A stretch of 6,500 nt of DNA from Planctomycetota bacterium (GCA_016935955.1 JAFGPY010000193.1:1-6500); one strand, 5' to 3'; positions 1-5,633 are shown, counted from the first letter of the stretch. Made by a program: numbers and translations. Notes: generated by a model from the letters alone, not told the origin.

Positions 1-207
1 AACATCCAGTGGATCGGCCATTTCCACACGGCCGGCAATCCCGGACGCCGCGACCTGGACGACGAGCAGGAGCTCAACTACCCGGCCATCTGCCGGGCCA
101 TCGCCGCCAGCGGATACGATCTGTACGTGGCCCACGAGTTCACGCCCAAGGGCGACCGTATCGAGGCCCTGCGGCAGGCGTTCGAGTGCTGTGACCAGTC
201 GGCATGA
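1..207 (+). CDS. Hydroxypyruvate isomerase-like TIM-barrel protein, C-terminal fragment
   Basis: Only the last 68 codons are in the window; the frame is open from base 1 and stops at TGA 205-207. The fragment carries the C-terminal signature of the hydroxypyruvate isomerase branch of the xylose isomerase-like TIM-barrel superfamily: a [11 protein letters not shown] stretch (fragment residues 7-17), an ELNYPAI segment, and a Glu in VAHEF (fragment residue 46, bases 136-138). In the family that Glu is a metal ligand and catalytic residue at the end of the last barrel strand. Known members interconvert hydroxypyruvate and tartronate semialdehyde, or epimerise or isomerise other small sugars and keto acids in the cytoplasm; many homologues of this type have no assigned substrate. 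The next gene, another sugar isomerase, begins 40 bases downstream on the same strand, so the two are probably co-transcribed. Family placement is fairly secure; the substrate is not. Confidence 0.8.
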   Translation, partial: NIQWIGHFHTAGNPGRRDLDDEQELNYPAICRAIAASGYDLYVAHEFTPKGDRIEALRQAFECCDQSA

Positions 208-234
208 CCGTGGCCGTGGACCGGTCTTCCATTT

Positions 235-240
235 AGGAGA
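235..240 (+). promoter_or_regulatory. Ribosome-binding site of the xylose isomerase-like gene
   Basis: AGGAGA lies seven bases before ATG 248. It decides the start: an earlier in-frame ATG at 191 would overlap the upstream gene and has no comparable Shine-Dalgarno sequence, and its 19 extra residues look non-homologous. Confidence 0.8.
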
Positions 241-247
241 GCGCGAC

Positions 248-1285
248 ATGAAGACGGAGTACAAGTTCTCGTTCGGACCGTGGAACATTCACGCCGGCGC
301 GGACCCGTTCGGCCCGGCGGTCCGCTCTGAGGTGCCGTTCGCCAGGAAGGTGAAAGCCTGCCGCGAACTGGGATTCCAGGCCATGCAGTTTCATGACGAC
401 GACGTCGTCCCAAAACCGGAAGACAAGACGCCGGCCCAGCTTGAGCGTGCAGCCGCGAAGGTCCGCAAGGTGCTCGAGTCGGAAGGCCTTGCCGCCGAGT
501 TCGTGGCCCCGCGTCTCTGGGAGCATCCGTTCGGCATCGACGGCGCCTACACGTCGAACGATGCGGCCGCACGCAAGTGGGCCAACGAGCGAAGTCTCAA
601 GAGCATCGACATTGCCCGCGGCCTGGGCACGAAGATGATCGTCCTGTGGCTGGCCCGCGAAGGCACCTACATCCGCGAGTCGAAGAACGGCATCGAGTCG
701 CACCACCGGCTGCTGGAGGCCATCGACAACATGCTCCGGTACGACGCCGACATCGAGATCGCCATTGAGCCGAAGCCCAACGAGCCGACCGACCACGCCT
801 ACCTGCCGACGATCGGCCACGCCCTGGCCATGGCCGGCCGCGCGTCGGACCCGACACGCGTGGGCGGCCTGATCGAGACAGCCCACGCCATGCTCGCCGG
901 TCTCGACCCGTCGGACGAAATGGCCTTCGCCCTGAGCATGGGCAAGCTCTGGGGCGTGCACCTCAACGATCAGAACGGGCTGAAGTTCGACGAGGACAAG
1001 GCATTCGGCATGGCCAACCTCCGCGTGGCGTACAACCAGGTGCGGGTGCTGGAACTGGGCGGCTATGCGGCCACCGGACGCTACGTGGGCCTGGACGTCA
1101 AGGCTCTGCGGACCCAGAAGGACCAGGACGCCCTGCGTCACCTGGCCAACAGCCGCACGATGTTCCTGGCCCTGGTCGAGAAGGTCCGCACGTTCGACCG
1201 CAAGATCGAGGACCAGTGCGTCGCCCGGCGCGACTATGAGGCCCTGGACATGGCGATCATGGAACACCTGATGGGGCTGTCGTGA
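248..1285 (+). CDS. Xylose isomerase-like sugar isomerase (TIM barrel)
   Basis: A 345-residue protein, slightly shorter than actinobacterial class I xylose isomerases (about 390). Compared from memory with the Streptomyces enzyme, it keeps the FGPWN start, the catalytic HDDD (His49, Asp52), Trp134 in VLWLAREG, IEPKPNEP (Glu174, Lys176), Glu210 and His213 in GLIETAHAM, the second-metal pair Asp248 and Asp250 in KFDED, and Asp283. One site-1 metal ligand differs: the Streptomyces Asp in HIDLN is His238 here (GVHLND). A metal-binding His at the equivalent strand is known in L-rhamnose isomerases and D-tagatose 3-epimerases. The reaction is therefore probably a two-metal aldose-ketose isomerisation in the cytoplasm, but D-xylose need not be the substrate, and I give no xylA symbol. 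It follows a hydroxypyruvate isomerase-like gene by 40 bases, suggesting a sugar-catabolism operon. A candidate terminator lies 20 bases after the stop. Confidence 0.85.
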   Translation: MKTEYKFSFGPWNIHAGADPFGPAVRSEVPFARKVKACRELGFQAMQFHDDDVVPKPEDKTPAQLERAAAKVRKVLESEGLAAEFVAPRLWEHPFGIDGAYTSNDAAARKWANERSLKSIDIARGLGTKMIVLWLAREGTYIRESKNGIESHHRLLEAIDNMLRYDADIEIAIEPKPNEPTDHAYLPTIGHALAMAGRASDPTRVGGLIETAHAMLAGLDPSDEMAFALSMGKLWGVHLNDQNGLKFDEDKAFGMANLRVAYNQVRVLELGGYAATGRYVGLDVKALRTQKDQDALRHLANSRTMFLALVEKVRTFDRKIEDQCVARRDYEALDMAIMEHLMGLS

Positions 1286-1305
1286 CGCCGTCGCCGCGCG
1301 ACTCG

Positions 1306-1332
1306 AACGGCCATTGACGCCTCCGTTTTTTT
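1306..1332 (+). terminator. Possible Rho-independent terminator after the isomerase operon
   Basis: AACGG at 1306-1310 is complementary to CCGTT at 1323-1327, and seven T residues run over 1326-1332. The stem is only five base pairs with a 12-base loop; an alternative inner GGC/GCC pairing (1309-1311 with 1319-1321) is also possible. Its position 20 bases after the isomerase stop and ahead of the sigma gene fits transcription termination. The short stem keeps the call tentative. Confidence 0.4.
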
Positions 1333-1342
1333 CTGTAAGCAT
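1314..1342 (+). promoter_or_regulatory. Weak candidate sigma-70-like promoter for the sigma factor gene
   Basis: TTGACG at 1314-1319 is a good -35 match, but with a 17-base spacer the -10 position reads AAGCAT (1337-1342), which matches only three consensus positions. A CATATC slightly further on would need an over-long 20-base spacer. The element overlaps the loop of the candidate terminator, so both cannot be confidently right. It is listed because this 131-base gap is the only obvious place for a promoter ahead of the sigma-led gene set. Confidence 0.2.
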
Positions 1343-1355
1343 ATCTCTGCCGCCG

Positions 1356-1382
1356 CACTCTAATGGAGTGTGTCGTGGACAC
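1356..1382 (+). promoter_or_regulatory. Two back-to-back inverted repeats upstream of the ECF sigma gene
   Basis: CACTC (1356-1360) and GAGTG (1366-1370) form a perfect 5-bp inverted repeat around five bases. Immediately after, sharing base 1370, GTGTC (1370-1374) and GACAC (1378-1382) form a second perfect 5-bp inverted repeat around three bases. They end 34 bases before the GTG start. They could be an operator or a structured leader RNA. A further GCAC (1385-1388) / GTGC (1403-1406) pair borders the ribosome-binding site. Chance occurrence in GC-rich DNA cannot be excluded. Confidence 0.35.
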
Positions 1383-1406
1383 CTGCACATTCTGACGACT
1401 CGGTGC

Positions 1407-1410
1407 GGAG
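1407..1410 (+). promoter_or_regulatory. Ribosome-binding site fixing the GTG start of the sigma factor
   Basis: GGAG lies six bases before GTG 1417. An upstream in-frame ATG at 1363 is cut off by TGA at 1393-1395, so GTG 1417 is the first usable start in this frame. Confidence 0.7.
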
Positions 1411-1416
1411 CCCCGC

Positions 1417-1965
1417 GTGGCCGACAGTGACGAGAGGCAACTGGTGGATCGCTTCCTGCGCGGCGAGGCGGCCGCGTTCGACCAGATTGTCCGCCTCCAC
1501 CAGGCCGGCGTCGCCCGACTGGCCCAGCGGCTGTTGGCCTGGCCCGACGACGCGGACGACGTGGTGCAGGACGTCTTCCTGGCCGCACTGCGAAACCTCG
1601 GCCAGTTCCGCGGCGACTCCAGTCTGACCACGTGGCTCACGCGAATCACGATCAACACCTGCCGGTCGCACCGGCGGCGGACTCTCGGCCGGGTGCGTAT
1701 CTGGCGGCAATGGGTGAGCCGCCGGCCCGCACACCCGGACGGAACGGCAGGAACGCCGATCGAGGCCACGGAAACACACGAGCAGGTGCGACGCGCCGTG
1801 GCGAGGTTGCCGCAGAAGGAACGCGAGGTCGTCGTGCTGCGGTACCTGCAGGAGATGGCCCCCGAAGAGATCGGCAGCGTCCTCGGACTAACGACGTCGG
1901 CGGTGAACGTGCGGCTGCACAGGGCGCGTGCCAGGTTGAGAAAGGATCTCGATTCCCTGACGTAG
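1417..1965 (+). CDS. RNA polymerase sigma factor, ECF family
   Basis: A 182-residue protein of typical ECF length with both core domains. Region 2 spans about residues 15-88, with the DDADDVVQDVFLAAL helix (44-58), FRGDSSLTTWL (64-74) and a basic end RSHRRR, which in the family binds core RNA polymerase and the -10 element. A variable linker (about 90-122) leads to region 4 (about 125-180) with LPQKEREVVVLRYL, the helix-turn-helix around EEIGSVLGLTTSAVNVRLHRARARLR, which binds the -35 element. There is no extra C-terminal domain. It begins at GTG and leads a same-strand set: the next gene starts 11 bases after its stop and encodes a single-span membrane protein, the usual place for an anti-sigma partner. 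The target regulon and ECF subgroup cannot be read from sequence. Confidence 0.93.
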   Translation: MADSDERQLVDRFLRGEAAAFDQIVRLHQAGVARLAQRLLAWPDDADDVVQDVFLAALRNLGQFRGDSSLTTWLTRITINTCRSHRRRTLGRVRIWRQWVSRRPAHPDGTAGTPIEATETHEQVRRAVARLPQKEREVVVLRYLQEMAPEEIGSVLGLTTSAVNVRLHRARARLRKDLDSLT

Positions 1966-1976
1966 AGATCGCGAAA

Positions 1977-2540
1977 ATGGACGACGACGGGCTCGGACAA
2001 CTTCTGAGGCAGACCGATGCGGCCACCGCGACACCGGACACGGCCGCCGACCTGGCCGACCGCGTCCGCGGCCGCGACCGGATTCGCCGGGCTCGCCGGG
2101 CCCTGGCCGGACGGCTCGCAGCCGCCGCAGCTGTGCTCATCGTCGTGGGCGTCGGGGCCTTCTACGCCACCCTGCACCGCGGCGCCGAAACAGGCAACGG
2201 TGGCGAAGCGGCCGCGAGCGCCGAGATGTTGCAGGCGCGAATCGCGGCGCTCGACAGCGATGCGCGTGTGGCCATGAGCTGCGCGGCGGCCATCGAACGG
2301 GCCGAGAGGCGATCGCGGGGAAGACGGCGGCTCGAGCTTCTGACCGCCCGGCCTGATCCGCTGGAGGTCGCGCAGCGGAATCTGGACGCGGCGGCGTTCA
2401 TGGCCGTCTATCACGCAGACGGCCTGGCCCGGGACGACCGCACGCGGGCCGAGGCCATTCGCACATACCAGGAAGTGATTCGTCTGTTCCCCGAGACGCG
2501 CTGGGCCGCCGTCGCCCGGCAACGTCTGGCCATGCTCTGA
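1977..2540 (+). CDS. Single-span membrane protein with TPR-like tail; possible anti-sigma partner
   Basis: A 187-residue protein starting at ATG 1977, 11 bases after the sigma stop; only a weak AGAG (1964-1967) precedes it, suggesting translational coupling. Residues 1-45 are a short polar N-terminus ending in a very basic stretch, then a hydrophobic segment (about 46-65, LAAAAAVLIVVGVGAFYATL) forms one membrane span. By the positive-inside rule the N-terminus is cytoplasmic and the rest exported. The C-terminal 40 residues resemble a tetratricopeptide-type helical pair (AIRTYQEVIRLFPETRWAAV...RL), as in YbgF/TolA-associated repeats. Gene position and topology suggest an anti-sigma factor for the adjacent ECF sigma. 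It has a single Cys (in AMSCAAA) and no HxxxCxxC zinc anti-sigma motif, so the role is inferred from context only. No family is recognised with certainty. The frame stays open upstream inside the sigma gene, but that part is a shadow. Confidence 0.75.
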   Translation: MDDDGLGQLLRQTDAATATPDTAADLADRVRGRDRIRRARRALAGRLAAAAAVLIVVGVGAFYATLHRGAETGNGGEAAASAEMLQARIAALDSDARVAMSCAAAIERAERRSRGRRRLELLTARPDPLEVAQRNLDAAAFMAVYHADGLARDDRTRAEAIRTYQEVIRLFPETRWAAVARQRLAML

Positions 2541-2550
2541 TCGCACAAGG

Positions 2551-2571
2551 GACACCGTTAAGGAGAGTGTC
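2551..2571 (+). promoter_or_regulatory. Ribosome-binding site framed by a GACAC/GTGTC inverted repeat
   Basis: AAGGAG (2560-2565) lies six bases before ATG 2572 (nine before the second ATG at 2575). It sits in the 11-base loop of a perfect 5-bp inverted repeat, GACAC (2551-2555) and GTGTC (2567-2571), ending directly at the start codon. The ribosome-binding site is well supported; a regulatory role for the repeat is speculative. Confidence 0.5.
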
Positions 2572-4368
2572 ATGATGACCGTTCGCAGTATCTCGACAGC
2601 CGCACTCGTTGCCTACGCCCTTCTGGCCGCTATGCTCGTCGCGCCGGCGGCCACGGCCCAGGACGCCGTCGAACCGCAGGAAGCGTCCGCGCCGCCGCAA
2701 TCCGCCGAGATGCGGACATTCTTCGGCGTGCCGCTGGACCTGTCGCAGCGGACGGCCTTCGTCATCGACCGCAGCACGGCCATGACCGACTACCTGGACG
2801 TCGTGAAGGCGGAACTGAAGCGGACGCTGAATGCCATGGCAAGCGAGCAGCAGTACCGCATTGCGTTTGTCGGCGAAAAACCGAAGGTAGAATGGCCTGC
2901 CTATAACACCTGGGTAACGGCCCACGTTGATAGCCTGGCCAAAGCTGAGAAGTGGATCGACGGCATTGAGATTGCGGGCGAGACGTGCGACTGCGGCAAC
3001 GCTGTTGCCGCAAACCTGGGCTGGCACGCGGAGGTGATCTTCCTCGTCAGCGCGGGCGAGATCGACGCCACGCTGCCGCGACGGCTTCGCGAACATCCGT
3101 CCAAGCTCCGCTCCACAGTTTATACGATCGCCGTGGGCAATGAGCAGAGCCGCGACGCGATGAAGACCCTGGCTGAGCAGTTCGACGGCACGTACCGTTT
3201 CATTCCTGCGGCCGATCTCGCCGGGGGCTTCAAGCCGGCCCCGCTGCCGTCCGGGCCGACGCGCCATGCGGAGTGCACACTTATGGTCCGAGGCAAGAGC
3301 CGCACGATCCAGAGCCTGCGGGGATCCCTACCCGGCCAACCTTCCGTTCTCGTTTCGTCGGAAGCCTATCTCGCGGCCTTCCGGGCAACGGTCGATCCCG
3401 AAGGCTCATTCGCGTTCAAGAACCAGCGATGGACGACGAACTCCGAAGGCGACCTGGCGCTCGCCAATCTGCCCTGCGTGGAGGTGACGGACACGAGGCT
3501 TGTCGACGGGGCGCTGGTCCGGCTGAAAGTGGACATCAGCGGCGAAGCGAACGCGTCACTGAAGCCCGCGGCCAGGGAGTTCCTGGCGACGCTGGTCAGG
3601 AACCTGCGGACAGAGGAAGCGATGTCGTACGAGTTCCGCGTGAATGATCGTCGCGGCGATATTGAGCCACAGAAGTGTTTGCAGGGGGAGTACCGGCAGC
3701 GACTGTTCATGCTCACTGACGAAATCATGGCCACACGCCGCGAGTTCCCGGGACCGCTCTCGATGGAGATCATCGAGCAGATGCAGCGCGACATGGAGCA
3801 ACTGGACATGCAACTGGACCTGGACCTTGCCGGCAAGGAGCAACGAATGGCCGCCGTCCGGGAGCAAATGGCCAAGATTCCAGGCGAAGTGGCCGAACGG
3901 CTGAAGAACGACGAGGTCGCGGCTGAACTGGAGAAGGCCCTTGCGGCTCGTGAGGAGCAACTCCAGATTCGCCGCAAGCTGGAGACCGAGGGCCGTGCGT
4001 CGCGCGACGAGGTGCTCGAAGCCGAAACGCGGGTGGTGGACGTGCGGACTCATCTGGCGGAGCGCCGCGAAATGGTCAGCCATGCGGCCGGCAGCGAACT
4101 GTTGTCGCGTCTGATCGGCGAACTGGCTATGCTACAGATCGAGACCAAGGAGATCCGGGCCCGGCGCGACAAGATTCAGCAGCAGAAGGCCAAAGTCCTG
4201 GACTTCATGACAGTGGCGTCGAAATACCGGGAGATGCTGGACATGCAGGAAGACCTGCGGAAGAAGATGGCCCTGGTGGAAGGAAGGATTGGGGAGTTGC
4301 AACTGGAGGTCGGCAGGATTGATCCGCCGGCGACGATCGACGTGGTGGGGATGATCGAGGCCCGTTAG
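2572..4368 (+). CDS. Exported vWA-like protein with degenerate metal site and long coiled coil
   Basis: A 598-residue protein with an N-terminal signal peptide: a basic start, a hydrophobic core (about 9-25) and an AxA cleavage site after Ala29. There is no lipobox Cys, so it is probably periplasmic or secreted. Residues about 60-215 resemble a von Willebrand A fold: TAFVIDRSTAM (61-71), VIFLVSAGEID (155-165), VYTIAVGNEQS (183-193) and a FDGTYRFI end strand. The DxSxS metal motif is altered to D66-x-S68-x-A70, and the Asp normally in LLSDGE is Ala161, so divalent metal binding is doubtful. A middle region (about 230-370) is unrecognised, with Cys235, Cys302 and Cys369. From about 375 to 590 the sequence is rich in charged heptads (Glu, Lys, Arg, Gln, Leu), predicting long coiled coils. 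It follows the membrane protein by 31 bases, suggesting co-expression with the sigma cassette. Specific function unknown; scaffold or sensor is a guess. Confidence 0.8.
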   Translation: MMTVRSISTAALVAYALLAAMLVAPAATAQDAVEPQEASAPPQSAEMRTFFGVPLDLSQRTAFVIDRSTAMTDYLDVVKAELKRTLNAMASEQQYRIAFVGEKPKVEWPAYNTWVTAHVDSLAKAEKWIDGIEIAGETCDCGNAVAANLGWHAEVIFLVSAGEIDATLPRRLREHPSKLRSTVYTIAVGNEQSRDAMKTLAEQFDGTYRFIPAADLAGGFKPAPLPSGPTRHAECTLMVRGKSRTIQSLRGSLPGQPSVLVSSEAYLAAFRATVDPEGSFAFKNQRWTTNSEGDLALANLPCVEVTDTRLVDGALVRLKVDISGEANASLKPAAREFLATLVRNLRTEEAMSYEFRVNDRRGDIEPQKCLQGEYRQRLFMLTDEIMATRREFPGPLSMEIIEQMQRDMEQLDMQLDLDLAGKEQRMAAVREQMAKIPGEVAERLKNDEVAAELEKALAAREEQLQIRRKLETEGRASRDEVLEAETRVVDVRTHLAERREMVSHAAGSELLSRLIGELAMLQIETKEIRARRDKIQQQKAKVLDFMTVASKYREMLDMQEDLRKKMALVEGRIGELQLEVGRIDPPATIDVVGMIEAR

Positions 4369-4371
4369 CCA

Positions 4372-4387
4372 CCGGCGATTCCGCCGG
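4372..4387 (+). other. GC-rich hairpin between the vWA-like and kinase genes
   Basis: CCGGCG (4372-4377) and CGCCGG (4382-4387) form a perfect 6-bp inverted repeat with a four-base ATTC loop, starting four bases after the vWA-like stop. No T-run follows, so it is not a standard Rho-independent terminator. It may stabilise the upstream message, act as an attenuator, or mark an operon boundary. Confidence 0.4.
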
Positions 4388-4405
4388 GAGGGAAACGACA
4401 GCAAC

Positions 4406-4411
4406 AGAGGA
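4406..4411 (+). promoter_or_regulatory. Ribosome-binding site of the PfkB kinase gene
   Basis: AGAGGA lies five bases before ATG 4417, supporting that start; the N-terminal kinase strand (ADVVVAGHTCLDI) begins directly after it. Confidence 0.65.
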
Positions 4412-4416
4412 CGACC

Positions 4417-5619
4417 ATGAGCACGAGACATGCCGACGTGGTGGTTGCCGGACACACTTGCCTGGACATCATTCCGTCGCTGGACGGCGCGGAGGGAGCG
4501 CCAGGGCAATTGATCGTGCCCGGGACACTGGTCACCGTCGGGCCGGCCGTGGTGGCCACGGGCGGCGCCGTGCCGAACACGGGCATCGCCCTGCACCGCC
4601 TGGGCGTGGCCGCGCGGCTCATGGGCAAATTGGGCGACGACCTGCTGGGGCGAGTCGTGCTGGACATTCTCCGCGGTCACGATCCGGCGCTCGCCGAGGA
4701 CATGATCGTCGCGCCCGGGGAGCACACGTCGTACTCGGTCGTCATCAATCCGCCCGGCGTGGACCGCACGTTTCTTCACTACACCGGACCCAACGATACG
4801 TTTGCGGCCGCGGACCTGCCCTACGACCGCGTGGCCGGGGCCAGGGTCTTCCACTTCGGTTATCCGCCGCTGATGCGCCGCATGTTCGCCGACGGGGGCC
4901 GCGAGCTGGCGACCATGCTGCGGAAGGTGCGCGACCTAGGCGTCGCCGTGTCGCTCGACATGTCGCTGCCCGACCTTGCGGGTGAGGCCGGGCGGGCCGA
5001 CTGGGAGGACCTGCTGCAGCGGGTGCTGCCCCACGTGGACCTTTACCTGCCGAGCCTGGACGAGACCCTGTTGATGCTCGAGCGCGAGACGTTCGTGCGG
5101 CTGGCGAGCGCCGGCAATGTGGCAACGGCGGTCCTCGACGAACCTGCATTGCTGAGCCGCCTTGCCGGGCGTCTGCTGGAGATGGGCGCGACCCTGGTGG
5201 CCCTGAAGCTGGGCGACCAAGGCCTGTACCTGCGGACCACCTCCGATGCCGGGCGACTGGCGGCCGTGCCGGGACGACTGGGCCTGGACTCGGCCGCATG
5301 GGTCGGACGCGAACGGCTCGCCCCCTGTTTCGAGGTCGAGGTGGCCGGAACCACCGGCTCGGGCGACTGCACGATCGCGGGATTCCTGACCGCCCTGCTG
5401 CACGGTCTGGGCCCGTGCGAGGCGATGCTTGCAGCCGTGGGCGTGGGGGCGTGCAGCGTCCAGCAGCGCGACGCCACAAGCGGCCTGGTACCGTGGGAGC
5501 AATTGAGAGAACGCGTCAACGCCGGATGGCCGCAGCGGACGAGCGATCTGGGCAAGCCATGGCAATGGAGCGCGACCGACCGCCTCTGGATCGGCCCGAA
5601 CGACGCGTCGCGAACCTGA
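4417..5619 (+). CDS. PfkB-family carbohydrate kinase
   Basis: A 400-residue cytoplasmic kinase of the ribokinase/PfkB family, which transfers phosphate from ATP to a sugar or nucleoside hydroxyl. The N-terminal strand and substrate Asp are in VVVAGHTCLDII (Asp17). The GG-containing first signature is at 49-58 (GGAVPNTGIA), followed by LHRLGVAARLMGKLGDDLLG. The usual NxxE magnesium/phosphate motif appears as SLDE (213-216), LKLGDQG is at 263-269, and the second signature is AGTTGSGDCTIAGFL with catalytic-base candidate Asp317. It is longer than ribokinase (about 310): extra residues lie in 220-245, 270-300 and a C-terminal tail after about 365. The substrate is not determinable; ribokinase, fructokinase, KDG-kinase and adenosine kinase-like activities are all possible. 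It is preceded by the sigma cassette on the same strand at 48 bases with a hairpin between, so it may belong to that transcript or be separately controlled. The isomerase upstream hints at a shared sugar pathway. Confidence 0.9.
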   Translation: MSTRHADVVVAGHTCLDIIPSLDGAEGAPGQLIVPGTLVTVGPAVVATGGAVPNTGIALHRLGVAARLMGKLGDDLLGRVVLDILRGHDPALAEDMIVAPGEHTSYSVVINPPGVDRTFLHYTGPNDTFAAADLPYDRVAGARVFHFGYPPLMRRMFADGGRELATMLRKVRDLGVAVSLDMSLPDLAGEAGRADWEDLLQRVLPHVDLYLPSLDETLLMLERETFVRLASAGNVATAVLDEPALLSRLAGRLLEMGATLVALKLGDQGLYLRTTSDAGRLAAVPGRLGLDSAAWVGRERLAPCFEVEVAGTTGSGDCTIAGFLTALLHGLGPCEAMLAAVGVGACSVQQRDATSGLVPWEQLRERVNAGWPQRTSDLGKPWQWSATDRLWIGPNDASRT

Positions 5620-5632
5620 CCGCAGACCGCGG
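5620..5632. other. Small inverted repeat between convergent stop codons
   Basis: CCGC (5620-5623) and GCGG (5629-5632) flank AGACC and fill almost all of the 14-base gap between the two convergent stops. Being symmetrical it could form on either transcript. At four base pairs with no T-run it is weak as a terminator; no better terminator is visible in the gap. Confidence 0.2.
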
Positions 5633-5633
5633 A

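Noticed and set aside
191..247. Earlier ATG at 191 for the xylose isomerase-like gene
   Set aside because: It overlaps the end of the upstream gene, lacks a Shine-Dalgarno sequence, and adds residues that do not resemble the family. AGGAGA before ATG 248 is decisive.
398..409. Perfect 12-base palindrome GACGACGTCGTC
   Set aside because: It arises from the codons of the catalytic Asp-Asp-Val-Val stretch and lies inside a conserved coding motif, so a regulatory role is not needed to explain it.
1261..1283. GGAAC followed 15 bases later by CGT, resembling an ECF-type autoregulatory promoter
   Set aside because: It lies in the last codons of the isomerase gene; the words are short and the spacing is slightly below the usual 16-17 bases. 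Kept only as a thing to test if the sigma proves autoregulated.
233..1588. A 451-codon minus-strand open frame opposite the xylose isomerase-like gene
   Set aside because: Its translation is low in complexity, rich in Arg, His, Val and Gly, and lies opposite a gene with clear family motifs. Long antisense open frames are expected in GC-rich coding DNA.
1632..1976. Upstream extension of the membrane protein to an in-frame ATG at 1632
   Set aside because: It would overlap two thirds of the sigma gene, and its residues look like an out-of-frame reading of it. ATG 1977 directly after the sigma stop fits better.
1257..2573. A 438-codon minus-strand open frame opposite the sigma and membrane-protein genes
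   Set aside because: It shows no recognisable domain, and both plus-strand genes opposite it have supported domains and sensible spacing.
2398..3267. A 289-codon minus-strand open frame opposite the vWA-like gene
   Set aside because: The opposite strand has a signal peptide, a ribosome-binding site and vWA-like motifs; this frame has none and is Arg-rich throughout.
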